NCBI RefSeq assembly: GCF_048128805.1 | Contig: NC_136010.1 | Location: 31,809,990 to 31,873,989, forward strand | Origin: Centroberyx gerrardi | Lineage: Eukaryota > Chordata > Actinopteri > Beryciformes > Berycidae | DNA: 64,000 bases | Reading direction: 5' to 3' | Shown here: positions 26,001-34,133 of the stretch, in pieces | Numbering within the stretch: the first letter of the stretch is position 1 | How the letters are laid out: each line of letters begins with the position of its first letter | Translations under genes and position numbers: made by a program | The notes under the pieces: generated by a model | Seen by the model: only the letters and a program-made list of their open reading frames with translations | The model's database searches: none | Told to the model about the DNA's origin: nothing

Positions 26001-26226
26001 TGTTACAGTCCGCTGTCTGACTCCTCCACTTTCTCCTGTCTGCCAATCACCAGACATCACCATGTACTCGGTGGGCGTGGCCTGGGCGCCGCTCGATGAC
26101 CTCAGAGTGATGTCATCGGAGCCGAAGGACAGCCACACCTTCTTCACCAGAGAGTTCACCGGCCTCGCCGACTTCGCCCAGCCGCTGGTCCGAGGGATCT
26201 GCCGAGACTTCACCGAGGCCAACTAA
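2659..26226 (+). CDS. COCH: Cochlin, complete 14-exon gene
   Basis: Cochlin is a secreted extracellular-matrix protein of the inner ear. The joined exons are 2659-2692, 3552-3596, 10478-10634, 12326-12459, 12680-12751, 16365-16421, 16904-17051, 18357-18460, 18764-18990, 20693-20807, 21406-21549, 24323-24479, 25860-25954 and 26054-26226. They total 1662 nt, or 553 codons plus stop; the human protein is 550 residues by memory. All phases close. Residues 1-25 are a leucine-rich signal peptide. The LCCL domain (about 28-120) has Cys33, 49, 53 and 73 and the block VCGAAMHR. A Lys/Pro-rich linker (about 124-166) leads to vWFA1 (171-340) and vWFA2 (373-545). vWFA2 keeps a perfect MIDAS DGSSS at 379-383 and later TDGQSYDD. 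vWFA1 has DSSNN instead, as this degenerate domain often does. The start is the first ATG after the leader acceptor and gives the signal peptide. The protein ends GICRDF plus five residues, as in orthologues. Confidence 0.97.
3200..3830. repeat. (TTTC)n and (CTGT)n microsatellites flanking COCH exon 2
   Basis: Imperfect (TTTC)n fills about 3200-3450, before exon 2. (CTGT)n with CTGC variants fills about 3617-3830, just after its donor. The open frames of 100-150 residues across these are pure low-complexity artefacts. (AC)n also lies at 2992-3068. Confidence 0.95.
3552..3596 (+). CDS. COCH: COCH coding exon 2
   Basis: Second half of the signal peptide ([10 protein letters not shown]) and the first mature residues. 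Acceptor CTCCAG, donor GTAAGT. A (CTGT)n array starts about 20 bases after the donor. Confidence 0.88.
4048..5057. repeat. One-kilobase TTTCAAA-type minisatellite
   Basis: Decamer units alternate between GTTTCAAAGT and GTTTCAAACA forms with shorter variants, across about 1 kb of COCH intron 2. Several frames stay open throughout, with Phe/Gln/Ser-Val repeats, because stop codons are absent from the unit. An (AATAG)n tract follows near 5170-5202. Confidence 0.95.
5493..6417. repeat. GACAGGCAGAGA array with 138-bp higher-order period
   Basis: The basic unit is near GAGACAGGCAGA. The landmark AGG(T/C)AGAGCG recurs at 5701, 5839, 5977 and 6119, giving higher-order spacings of 138, 138 and 142 bp. 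All six frames show low-complexity open reading frames, which I treat as artefacts. Confidence 0.93.
6418..7661. other. COCH intron 2 segment without recognised features
   Basis: Mostly unique AT-rich intron sequence. No conserved exon, RNA gene or complete transposon was recognised. Confidence 0.5.
7662..8437. repeat. CTGATCCCTGCAGG repeat block and (CT)n/(CTGTCTCT)n tract
   Basis: About three copies of a unit near 70 bp, containing CTGATCCCTGCAGGCTGAAC and AGAGATCTACAG, fill about 7662-7928. An imperfect CT/TCTG-rich microsatellite covers about 8203-8437, with unique sequence between. Confidence 0.85.
9046..10057. mobile_element. Non-autonomous hAT-type DNA transposon, 1,012 bp
   Basis: The ends are CAAGGGCGGATATTTC on the left and the inverse of CAGGGGCGGAAATTAC on the right. 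They are flanked by a perfect 8-bp direct repeat, ACTGTAAC, at 9038-9045 and 10058-10065. Eight-base target duplications and CA...TG ends are hAT hallmarks. No transposase was recognised inside, so it is a non-autonomous copy in COCH intron 2. Confidence 0.85.
10478..10634 (+). CDS. COCH: COCH coding exon 3 (LCCL domain)
   Basis: Encodes the N-terminal LCCL half with four cysteines and the family block [14 protein letters not shown]. Enters in phase 1 and leaves in phase 2 at donor GTGCAG. Confidence 0.95.
10885..11410. repeat. CTTCTTCAGT/CTTCATCAGT array with 198-bp higher-order copy
   Basis: Nine- to twelve-base TTCAGTC units fill COCH intron 3. The distinctive AGTTTTCTTC recurs at 11021 and 11219, showing a duplicated 198-bp block. 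A GGTTAGGGGCGG-type G-rich repeat precedes it at about 10755-10840. Confidence 0.92.
11593..11960. mobile_element. Short hAT-type MITE, 368 bp
   Basis: The terminal inverted repeat is TAGGGCTGAACAATT and its inverse. It is flanked by a perfect 8-bp duplication, ATTCCAGC, at 11585-11592 and 11961-11968. The AT-rich interior with TTGCGAT motifs has no coding capacity. It lies in COCH intron 3. Confidence 0.9.
12326..12459 (+). CDS. COCH: COCH coding exon 4 (LCCL domain)
   Basis: Encodes the second LCCL half, including [10 protein letters not shown] and [10 protein letters not shown], matching the cochlin LCCL pattern. Acceptor CTCCAG, donor GTAGGT, phase 2 in and phase 1 out. Confidence 0.95.
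12680..12751 (+). CDS. COCH: COCH coding exon 5 (linker)
   Basis: Short Ser/Thr/Val-rich linker between LCCL and vWFA1. It is supported by phase and position rather than conservation. In mammals this linker is where cochlin is proteolytically cut to release LCCL. A tandem repeat starts right after donor GTAACT. Confidence 0.75.
12757..12925. repeat. Tandem CTGTATACTATAATATTATA-type repeat after exon 5
   Basis: Several imperfect units of about 45 bp containing ACTACTGCTACACTATAATA begin within ten bases of the COCH exon 5 donor. A (GT)n tract at 12606-12674 precedes exon 5. Confidence 0.85.
13565..15160. mobile_element. Harbinger-like DNA transposon relic, 1.6 kb
   Basis: Inverted ends GGGC(T/C)TCATTCACGAAAC are flanked by ATT at 13562-13564 and 15161-15163, fitting a 3-bp duplication. 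On the - strand near 14680-14770, a decayed frame reads [13 protein letters not shown], a stop, then MKKKLFDLS. That resembles the Myb/SANT-like domain protein carried by Harbinger-type elements. No DDE transposase was seen, so this is probably a non-autonomous or decayed copy. Confidence 0.7.
15161..16364. other. COCH intron 5 remainder
   Basis: No exon recognised. Two adjacent copies of about 52 bp with ATAGTACTACTGTAAGAAAT lie near 15480-15580. A (GT)n tract at 16272-16343 abuts the exon 6 acceptor region. Confidence 0.6.
16365..16421 (+). CDS. COCH: COCH coding exon 6 (linker)
   Basis: Lysine/proline-rich linker ([12 protein letters not shown]), resembling the basic linker ahead of vWFA1 in cochlins. 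Acceptor TTGCAG after a long (GT)n tract, donor GTACTT. Confidence 0.85.
16904..17051 (+). CDS. COCH: COCH coding exon 7 (vWFA1)
   Basis: Start of vWFA1: the beta strand and degenerate MIDAS loop [17 protein letters not shown], then GPHVGLVQA. The acceptor is embedded in (GT)n, and (CA)n begins at the donor. Confidence 0.96.
17660..18176. repeat. G-rich 9-bp/180-bp higher-order minisatellite
   Basis: Nine-base units such as GACCGGGGG and GACATGGCN are arranged in a 180-bp higher-order repeat; CATGGTTGAC recurs at 17831 and 18011. Runs of five or six G recur every 9-17 bases on the + strand in COCH intron 7. All frames are open, giving [13 protein letters not shown] or, on the other strand, collagen-like GPPCPPG translations. 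These are artefacts of the 9-bp unit. Confidence 0.93.
18286..18595. repeat. (GT)n and (CA)n microsatellites flanking COCH exon 8
   Basis: (GT)n at 18286-18354 forms the region just before the exon 8 acceptor. (CA)n with ACACTGAC interruptions at 18461-18595 starts at its donor. Comparable (GT)n or (CA)n tracts flank exons 7 (16863-16900, 17053-17093), 11 (21305-21404), 13 (25955-25999) and 14 (26226-26345). Confidence 0.95.
18357..18460 (+). CDS. COCH: COCH coding exon 8 (vWFA1)
   Basis: Encodes [20 protein letters not shown] and GGDTNT of vWFA1. The acceptor follows (GT)n and the donor GTCACA leads directly into (CA)n. Phases 2 in and 1 out. Confidence 0.95.
18764..18990 (+). CDS. COCH: COCH coding exon 9 (vWFA1)
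   Basis: Longest exon; encodes vWFA1 core strands including [11 protein letters not shown] and [11 protein letters not shown]. The donor AAG/GTGCTG is weak, and a 24-bp minisatellite starts about 13 bases later. The exon closes at phase 0 and joins A-V-C of exon 10, as in orthologues. Confidence 0.94.
19004..19690. repeat. 24-bp minisatellite directly after the COCH exon 9 donor
   Basis: About 28 tandem units of TCACATCTAGGGTTAGACTC plus four bases, with G/T and A/T variants. The array starts about 13 bases into intron 9. The unit length is a multiple of three and the exon 9 frame runs on without a stop to about 19803, as an LDSGSHLG repeat. Degenerate units with TTTAGATTCATA continue to about 19880. 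Confidence 0.95.
20693..20807 (+). CDS. COCH: COCH coding exon 10
   Basis: Encodes the vWFA1 end and the inter-domain segment ([22 protein letters not shown]). The donor GTGAGA leads straight into a CCTGTCTGTC minisatellite. Phase 0 in, phase 1 out. Confidence 0.94.
20809..21290. repeat. CCTGTCTGTCTGTCCTGA minisatellite after COCH exon 10
   Basis: About 20-bp units with variants (CTCTGTGAC, CTCCTGAC) begin within the exon 10 donor context and fill most of intron 10 up to a (GT)n tract. Confidence 0.93.
21406..21549 (+). CDS. COCH: COCH coding exon 11 (vWFA2 MIDAS)
   Basis: Encodes KTCYNSVN and [15 protein letters not shown], a complete DxSxS metal-site motif. The acceptor closes a roughly 100-bp (GT)n tract. 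Donor GTCAGC in phase 1. Confidence 0.96.
21694..24059 (-). mobile_element. 5'-truncated, decayed L1-like LINE
   Basis: On the - strand, fragments of a reverse transcriptase appear in order: [60 protein letters not shown] and downstream LINE C-terminal pieces. Frameshifts and stops break every domain. The 3' end is a T-run on the + strand (21694-21701). The element is flanked by a 12-bp duplication, GTTGATTGGATG, at 21682-21693 and 24060-24071. It lies in COCH intron 11, inside a GATTGGTT-rich simple repeat that continues on both sides. The RT pieces resemble teleost L1 elements. Confidence 0.88.
24323..24479 (+). CDS. COCH: COCH coding exon 12 (vWFA2)
   Basis: Encodes [13 protein letters not shown] and [13 protein letters not shown] of vWFA2. 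The final roughly 30 bases plus donor GTAGAA are tandemly copied about 22 times downstream. I chose the first donor because it keeps phase 2 and joins R-R-T-G of exon 13; reading on meets TAG at once. Confidence 0.95.
24480..25218. repeat. Minisatellite made from the COCH exon 12 splice donor
   Basis: Units of 31 or 37 bp copy the end of exon 12 plus its donor. Each contains CAGAACCTGTTCAGGTAGAA or a close variant; I estimate about 22 copies. The first unit is the functional exon end. Confidence 0.95.
25226..25712. repeat. CTCTACTTTACTCTCTACTC minisatellite
   Basis: About a dozen units of roughly 35 bp containing TTCTCTGTTCTGCTCTACTT in COCH intron 12. It is pyrimidine-rich on the + strand and ends about 150 bp before the exon 13 acceptor. 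Confidence 0.93.
25860..25954 (+). CDS. COCH: COCH coding exon 13 (vWFA2)
   Basis: Encodes [16 protein letters not shown], the conserved vWFA2 strand and loop. Acceptor CTACCAG; the donor runs into (GT)n. Confidence 0.96.
26054..26226 (+). CDS. COCH: COCH coding exon 14 (C terminus)
   Basis: Encodes [23 protein letters not shown] and RGICRDF, then the TAA stop at 26224-26226. (CA)n begins directly at the stop codon. Confidence 0.97.
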
Positions 26227-28395
26227 CACACACACACACACACACACACAGTATATATACACAGTAACACACATATACACACATACTCTAACACAAGAAC
26301 ACACACATGTACATATACACACTAAAACACACACACACACACACACAAGCCAGGGCCCATAAAACATGTTTTTTTTATTTAATGAGGGAGAAGTTGGGAA
26401 ATCACCTGTATCAATACTTCAGTGGTAACCATGGTAACACTTGTCCATCCTACATCAGTACTAAAGCGGTAACCATGGTAACAGCACCCCACCCCTCTGT
26501 AGTGATTATCTGGGTCACAAAGTGAATTATTAGTCGAAGGTTTGAGGAATCGGGGGCCGTTTTATGACAGAAGTGAAGAGCGTAAAGCCAAAAAACAAGA
26601 TGGTGGATGTTTTCTGATGTAGCTCTGTTCTGCGTTCAGGAATTCTTTTGCTGCAACCCAACTGATGCAAACACACCTGATTCATATTCTATTTTACAAC
26701 ATGTCAAAAGTTTGCTTAAAATTTGTTTGGAAATCAGGTGGAAACACCGGAGAGAACTCACCTGAGGTTTTCTGTGCTCAGGATTCTCAACATCATAGAA
26801 AATTTAAAAAATATTCTTTTAAATGCAAAGAAGAGTAGAGCAAATATTTCTGCGTTCATCCACCGTCAGAGTGGAAACCTTCCTTTCAAAGTGAATTCTG
26901 GACTTTATTTACCAGTCCAACCAGTCTGGCCTGCAGCAGATCCCAGTATGAGCTGAATGGGTTTCCTGTACAGCGATCCCCAGCAGAGTCAGTACAGATC
27001 AATACGGTACAGATCAATACGGTACAGATCCATACGGTACAGATCGACACGGTACAGATCGACACAGTACAGATCGACACAGTACAGATCGACACAGTAC
27101 AGATCGATACAGTACAGATCAATACAGTACAGATCAATACAGTACAGATCAACACAGTACAGATCAATACAGTACAGATCAATACAGTACAGATCAATAC
27201 AGTACAGATCAACACAGTACAGATCAACAGACAGAAACACTCCGCCTGTCTTTCAGTGTATGATATCACTCTATCTTCACTGTGTGATGTTTATGTTGAA
27301 ATGCTTCATCTGTTAACATGAGAAGTTTTCCCAGAACACAAAGACAAAAACTTGTTTCCCCTTTTATTGAACCTTAAAATCTTAAAAGTGAAATAAATCC
27401 ACAAATTCGCTGAGATAAACTCACTTGTTTCTGATGCGTTTCAGTTTGTTTCCAGAATTTTCTTGAATCAAGCGACAATATCATGAAATTCTGAAAATGC
27501 ACTGGAAACACTTGAGTTCTCTCATCAATTTACTGATTTTCTACTGAGATTTTAAGATGAAATATTACAGGATAAAATGATGTTAAGATGGACATTTTTC
27601 CTCTGGTCTGTCAGACTTTTCATCTCTGAGAAAGAAACCAAACTGTCTGAAATGTTTTAAGCTCCTTCCTGGTAAAGTTGTAACTATACTGATGTACATT
27701 TGGCAATCCTGTAGATTTATGTGTTTTTCTTCCACTGCAGTCTTTATTCCTTCGTGAGGGCAGAGCCAGCAGAAAACCAGATACTGACTTCACAATATTC
27801 AGTTTATCCTCAATAATCTGTTCACCGTCACCTTATTCCCTGCTGAGAAGACAACAAATTCACACAGGCAGAAAAGCCTGATGTTTAACTCCTAAAATCC
27901 TGAATCTGTTCCCGATCCAGCCTGTAGAAGTCTAATCATTTTGTAAACCAAAGACTTAAAGTTGCTGGATGTCCTTTATAAAGTTCTGTCATTTGGTTTC
28001 ATTTGTGCTGTTGGTCGTTTTTGTTCATATTTGAATTGACATGAATTGCAGAAACTGGAGCTTGTTCCTGTTTCACCTTTTGAGAAACGACTTTCAAATC
28101 AAATATCGGATCAGGATCAGGAGGATCTGCAGTCAGACTGGTTTGATCTGCTCTCATGTTCCTCCTGCTGTCCGTCCTGCGCTCCGCTCTGTTCCCGCCT
28201 GCTGTCATTACCCAGCATGCTCTGCAAAGCTCCTGTATATCTGCTAATATAATGTAGACGACATATCTGCATGAGGGATTAACAGAGGAACTGTATCAGC
28301 GGGTTAAAAATCAGACTTTCTGTCTCCCTTTGATGAAATTCTGATGTTCAATGATGATTCTGTACTTTCTGTATTTATTACCGGTTTTTCTTTTC

Positions 28396-28401
28396 AATAA
28401 A
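28396..28401 (+). terminator. Candidate COCH polyadenylation signal
   Basis: AATAAA about 2.2 kb after the COCH stop is followed by a T/GT-rich stretch (TGTCCAGTGTCTTCTGTTC), as expected for a cleavage site. It is the best-placed signal I found, but unverified by transcripts. Confidence 0.45.
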
Positions 28402-28804
28402 AATAGTTATTTTTACAGCTTGTCCAGTGTCTTCTGTTCATGTGACTGAAGCAGCAATACAAACCATCAGACAGGACACAGCGCTCTCTAGTGTCCAAAC
28501 CTGAGACTCAGACTGGATCCAGACTGGATCCAGACTGGATCCAGTCTGATAGAAAACAGAAACAAAATACAGCTTCTGTTTGTCCAATTGTCCTTCTTAC
28601 ATCCAAGAGCCAGGAGTCAGCTCCACCAATCAGAAGTGATGTAACACGAGCCAGTAGTTTGCCTTTTGTTTTTTGGACAGTAAGAAGTAATTTGTCTGAT
28701 AACTAGTTTTTTAAAAAGATGATTTACCAAATCAAGAAGGTTGATGCAGTGTTTCTGAGCCACTGGCAGTTTTCTGGAGATTTGTCTGTTGGCTTCAGTC
28801 AGCG

Positions 28805-29055
28805 GGACGTCCTGGTGGCTTAGCGTTTTAAGGCCCGTACCATGTAACCGTGACGTCCTGGGTTTGAATCAAGACCGCCTCAGCCGAGTCCAAGTCAATT
28901 CCAAGACCGAGGCTAGAGCAAACCGAGTCTTATTCAAGACCAAAAACACAACAGAGTGCAGTCTGTCCAAATGTGAAAATAATGCTGAAGGAGAACAGAG
29001 ATGTAGATCCATCTGAATCTCCCCAGGGGGATCAATAAAGTCTTATCTATCTACT
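28805..29055 (+). mobile_element. tRNA-derived SINE candidate
   Basis: TGGCTTAGCG at 28816-28825 resembles a pol III A box. GGTTTGAATC at 28861-28870 resembles a B box at normal spacing. The element may end near 29030-29050 with GGGATCAATAAAG and ATCT units, a tail seen on many fish retroposons. The middle part is not recognised. A related tail occurs inverted near 40830-40875. Confidence 0.5.
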
Positions 29056-32007
29056 TCAACAGCCAGATGATCGATGCACAAAGGATCAACACCCTACACA
29101 CAGCTGTCATCTCTTCAGTTGGAACGCTGGGGAGAAATGAAATAACGCTGGACCAGGTGGGGAAAAACATCTTTGAAAAATGATTAGATGGGAATGAAAA
29201 GTCAAGTCAACATCCAAATACAAGTCTGAGAGAAAACAGACACGAGAGACGAGTCCAAGACGTCAGAGAAGTGGTTTGGAGGACCGAGTCCTGGATCTCT
29301 GACAAGAACAGATCTCAGACCGTGAAGCTGCTGGGACTCAGAGCTCAGAGGAAGAAGCTGTTTGGCAAAGTTTTGGTGACTGTGGTTCAAACCTGAAAGG
29401 CCAAGTTTTATTTTGAGGAACAGCATCCAAAGCAAAGAAAAGCTGTCAGAGAAAAGAGCAGCAGCTTCTCTGAACAGCAGCTCAGTGTGAGACTGAAGGT
29501 CTGGCTCTGATACCTGAAGTCTCAGCAGCTCGCCGGACCGAGTCACAAGTCTTAACCTTCAAGTCTCGAGTCAAGTCCCAAGTTAGTGTTTAGAATCTGT
29601 CAGCGGCCCAAACATTAACATGTTTTTTCTACAAGCGTGATCTATAGGGAGTAAATAGGTTTCATTTTGTCACCAATTTGGGAATAAGAAGAACGCATCA
29701 GATCATCAATTAGACCTACTGGTGTGATCAATCAATGGTTATGGTTCATATATAGGTCTAGGTGCCTATTGGCTATTATGGCTCACTATATGTATGCCAA
29801 GCGGTGTGTAATGGCTATGGCTCACTTTATATAGGCCTAAAAGTCTCTCTTTGACATTATCAACATGCAACGTACATATTCCATGAACACGGTTTAATAT
29901 TTCGTGGACACGGTTTCCACATGAATTTTTTTACCAGGTGACCCCGGGGGAAAGAGTTTCCGACTCTAGCTTGGTTGGTATTTTAACCGCTGAGTGAGTA
30001 ACAATGTTCTTTTTTCAGTCGATAAGGAGCTTAGTTTTCTTCGGCACACCCGCCACCTAGGTCAATATTTTACAAAAACATACATCAGTATACTCTCACC
30101 TAATGCAGACATGCTGTTGACAGGGGAGTTCTGTCTTTTCGCAAGTTATTTGTTAGATTTTAAGCCTTTTAAGCCTTGTATTGTCAAATTAATAGTCCCC
30201 CTAGGAGGGGGGGGGAGGGGGAGGAGCAGCAGGAGCGGGGGGGGGGGGGAGGGAGGAGCAGGAGGGGGAGGAGGAGCAGGGGGAGGAGGAGCAGAAGGTT
30301 CGATTCCCTCCTGTATTAACAAGGTTCCCTGATCAAGCCTTCAGTGAACCCAGACTCTGATCTGTTTCTCTCACTGAGCTCCTCTGCAGATCTGCAGGTT
30401 CAGCGTCGGCCAAATGAGCCAAAATTGTTCATATTTCATTTAACATTTTAATATTACTGCACAATAAAAATCCATGTTCAAACAGCTGTGGAGTTTAGAA
30501 CTGATGTAGGTCCTGACATCACCGCTACAGAACTTGCTCTCTATGCAATTTTTGTAAGTCTTGAATTCGACACAAACCCGAGAAATTCAGCGTCTGGACC
30601 TTCGGACCTCGTCTTGATTTTGGAGGATTTCGGCGTTGCGGAGCGACATCGTATCAAACTCAACGTCAAAATGTTTGCTGGGAAACCAGACGAGAGGAAA
30701 GCGGAACGACGCTCTTTTAGAGAAAGGAGAGACAGAATGAGCAGAAGCAAAGCCGGCTCTGTACAGGTACACCATTTAATAGTTATTATAGACATTTTAT
30801 ATACATTTCAACAGTTGTATTTTGCTATGTGGTACAATCTTTAAAATCTGCTGTTTCATAGTTTGTAAATCAAAAAAACCTTACAAAACTCATCAAAACT
30901 CGCAAACTGATCAGAACTTTTTTTTTCCATTTTTTTGGAAGACTAGAAAAAATACTTTTATTGTATTAATCATGCATTACACAAACAAAAAAAAAGTCTT
31001 TAGTTACACCATAAGTCGTAGCGTGGTTGAAAATAAAAGTTCTGCAGGGTAAAACAAAAGGGAAACGTAGAAACGAACAAAAAGGTTTTGTTTCGAGTCG
31101 TGATTCATCTGGAACCGTTTGCGTTACAAATCCCTTAACTTAGAAAAATAAAATTAAAACAAAAATCGGTGGAATATAACAAACCACACTGATAAAACTC
31201 CCATGCTTCAGAGCGGACTGGAACTTAAACCAATCACCTGGCAGCGTTTAAACGTTTGTTTTCAAAATCCACTCCAGGAGGCCCCTGATTGGACAGTTCT
31301 CCTGGGGCTCAAACTGTTCTCTCCTTATAAGGATAAGACTAAATCATAACAATATAAATAACATTATTCCTGCTTGATGAAGCTGTGATGAAGAAAAGTC
31401 AAATCCAGTAAGAGAGTGAGAGGAATCACACAGTGATACAGGGAGGAGGAAGAGGAGGGAGGAAGAACTGAGAGGAAGAGGAGGGAGGAAGAGGAGAGAG
31501 GAAGAGGAGAGAGGAAGAGGAGAAGGGAGGAAGAGCTGAGAGGAAGAGCAGGGAGGAAGAGCTGAGAGGGAGAGGAGAAGGGAGGAAGAGGAGGAAGAGC
31601 TGAGAGGGAGAGGAAGAGGAGGGAGGAAGAGGAGAGAGGAAGAGGAGAAGGGAGGAAGAGGAGGGAGTTACGGAACAGCGAAGGTGAAGGGAAAGATGTG
31701 GACAGATGAAGAGTTGAAGCTCCGCCTCTCCGTCAGACAGATTCTCCTCTTCCTCCTTCACTTCAGACGTTTCTAGAGCTCCAGGTCTGGATCTGAACCG
31801 GATCGGGTTCTCACAGGAACCCGTCAGGAGAACGCTCTGGCTGAGCCGCGGTCCGAGAGTCATGTGACAGGAAAAGGAAGCGGATGGGCGGGGCCTCGTG
31901 TCGGATGGCAGGATCGGACGGGAACGAAGAATTCCCTTTTTAAAACCAGAATTCTCGGTGCATTTATGAGACTTTTCATTTATATAAAAAGGATTATAAA
32001 AACTAGA

Positions 32008-32013
32008 TTTATT
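32008..32013 (-). terminator. Candidate STRN3 polyadenylation signal
   Basis: AATAAA on the - strand lies about 1.95 kb after the STRN3 stop. Another - strand AATAAA lies at 30957-30962. Sequence alone does not say which, if either, is used. Confidence 0.3.
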
Positions 32014-32666
32014 TTACACAAACAAAAAACTTCCATGTGTAACTAATGCTAAACGTCTGAAGCTGATTGACCCAATTCCTTTTCTCGCTACATTGGTGGT
32101 TGAATGGGCGGGACTTAAACGCAGGGCTCTGATTGGCCCACCAGGGGCTGAGGTGCGGTCGCCGGGTCCCGCCCCTGACGGCACGGCAGCCAACGACCGA
32201 GGTCCGCCGACAGAACGGATATCCAATCAGCTCGCACCTCGTCAGAGGGCAAACTGGCTGCGTTACCATGGCAACAGAAAATCAGATATTTAGCCCAACG
32301 CAGTCCAGATCTGGAGAATTATTATAAAGATTCTTACAACTTCGGAGCTTCCATCAGATCCAAATTAAAACAGATACAGGATTCATTTAGATCCAAAATC
32401 AGCTGGTTTCTCTCACTGCCCAATTTAGGAAGTATAGACATGATTTTAACTTATTTATTCTTTGAAAAACTTTATGAAGGAAAACAGGATAAAATCTAAG
32501 AATATCTTTGATGTTTCGGTTCAGATCTGATTAAAAAAAAAAAAAAACGAATCGCAGGAAACTCAATTTCTAAATGTTGCCTGAATTCTGCCAGAGGGGC
32601 GAAACGTCGGATTTTCTGTTGCTGTTGAATCCTCCGTCTTCTCTTCTCTCTTCAGCTTCAGTTTAA

Positions 32667-33233
32667 AGGAAAACTCCGACTGCTCAGTCTCTTCAGTCTG
32701 ATGTTCCACACATTATGAGTTTAGTGATGAAGTGCTGTCATTTACTCACTTTCCTCAACCTGCCTTGTCTGCAAAACCCAAAAACCCAGCCTGTCTCTCT
32801 GCTGCATTGCATTCTGGTCTCTCTCCTGCTCCTGCAGTGCATTCTGGTCTCTCTCCTGCTCCTGCAGTGCATTCTGGTCTCTCTCCTGCTCCTGTGGTGG
32901 AGAAATTGGTCTCTCTCCTCTTCTACGATGGATTTCTCCCTGTATGATTGTTGAACGTCTCTTGGTGCAAAATGGCGGCTCTAGAAAGAAGCCCTCGCTC
33001 TTTGATTCTGAGGGACTGACACCAAAACCTGACGTTTACCGCTGATGTTTTACATCCTGAAACATTTTCTCATATCAAACTATAAATATCTGGAGGTGAC
33101 ATCACCTCGTCTACGATTGGCCGGTTATCCACCAAGAAGAAAAACACAACAAATAAACTAAGTGGAGCCAGGAATGAAAAGAACGTCACCAACACCTGAT
33201 TTTAACAGTTAAAGTGTTTTAGGGAGTTTTCCT
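32667..33233. mobile_element. TTAA-flanked DNA element with internal VNTR
   Basis: Inverted ends AGGAAAACTCC are flanked by TTAA on both sides (32663-32666 and 33234-33237), typical of piggyBac or Kolobok-type insertions. Inside, at about 32815-32905, is a 28-bp tandem repeat with CTGCAGTGCATTCTGGTCTC. An inverted relative is at 55550-56010. No transposase was seen. Confidence 0.8.
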
Positions 33234-33755
33234 TTAAGCTGAAACAGAGTTGAACTTCGCTGGCTGAGCGTTTCTTCCATTGCTCCGCCCCCTGCATCAG
33301 GAGGCGGAGCTAGTGTTTCTGCAGAAGCAGGAAGAGAAGAAGAAGACAGAGGAGAGCGCAGCTTCATGTAGTGTCGTCAGAGTTACGTTCAGGACTCGCC
33401 AACTTTCGGCGGGCGTTGCTGACAGGATTTACTTCACATGACAGATGAGAAGGGGCGGGAGCGAGAGCGCCCGCTAACGGAGGCGAGCCGGTTCTATATG
33501 ATACAGCTCTATCTGCGGGTTTCAAACAACGTTTTCACAACGTTTCTTTCTGCGCTGCTGAACGTCTCTCAGTCTCTTCAGTCAGTCAGAGTGGAACCTG
33601 AGGCAGGAGGGACCGCCCACCTGCTGTGTGTGTGTGTGTGTGTGTGTTCAGTCTTCCAGTGGAGATCCTCTTCACCTCCAGTCTGAGAACGCAACCTCTT
33701 TCAGTAATATATATTCTTTGTTCAGTCTGGCACAGAGTAGACCATCCTCTCTACA

Positions 33756-33787
<32 letters not shown>

Positions 33788-33963
33788 TGTGTTGACTAGC
33801 CCTCCTCTCTCTCTCTCCGCCTGTCTCTCTATTTCAGAAACAGACCCAGAATCCTCTGTGTTGATGTGTGTCTACAGACTAGCCTCTCTCTCTCTCTCTC
33901 TCTCTACCTGTCTGTCTGTGTGTGTGTGTGTGTGTGTGTGTCTCTCGCCCCCCGCCCCCCTCT

Positions 33964-34133
33964 CTAGACGTAGACCCTGGCAAGGGCGTCAGCTCCGGCG
34001 GAAGCGATGTAGGCCTTGGAGGGGTGGAACGCCACATCGTAGATCGCCTCCTCGCTCTTCTTGCGGTGAGCCGTGATTTCCTGAACGCACGTCTTACTGT
34101 CCAGGTTCCACAGCCGCAGGGAGCAGTCATGAC
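33964..34133 (-). CDS. STRN3: STRN3 exon 16 (C terminus)
   Basis: Encodes HDCSLRLWNLDSKTCVQEIT and DVAFHPSKAYIASAGADALA, then RVYV and TAG at 33964-33966. It is the last WD blade and matches the family C terminus. The acceptor tract is formed by the 32-bp minisatellite unit. Confidence 0.97.

Larger units (their letters stand above)
26227..33963. other. Convergent intergenic region between COCH and STRN3
   Basis: Holds the 3' UTRs of both genes plus repeats: (CA)n at 26226-26345, a 15-bp ACAGATCAATACAGT array at 26985-27227, G-rich 30205-30297, a purine-rich GAGGAAGA tract at 31438-31670, and (GT)n/(CT)n tracts at 33627-33942. No further gene was recognised. A CpG-rich stretch at about 32095-32280 has ATTGG/CCAAT motifs of unknown meaning. 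Confidence 0.6.

Noticed and set aside
30488..30844. 118-residue + strand frame between the genes
   Set aside because: No family resemblance, and an overlapping opposite-strand frame is equally open. It may be part of an unclassified repeat.
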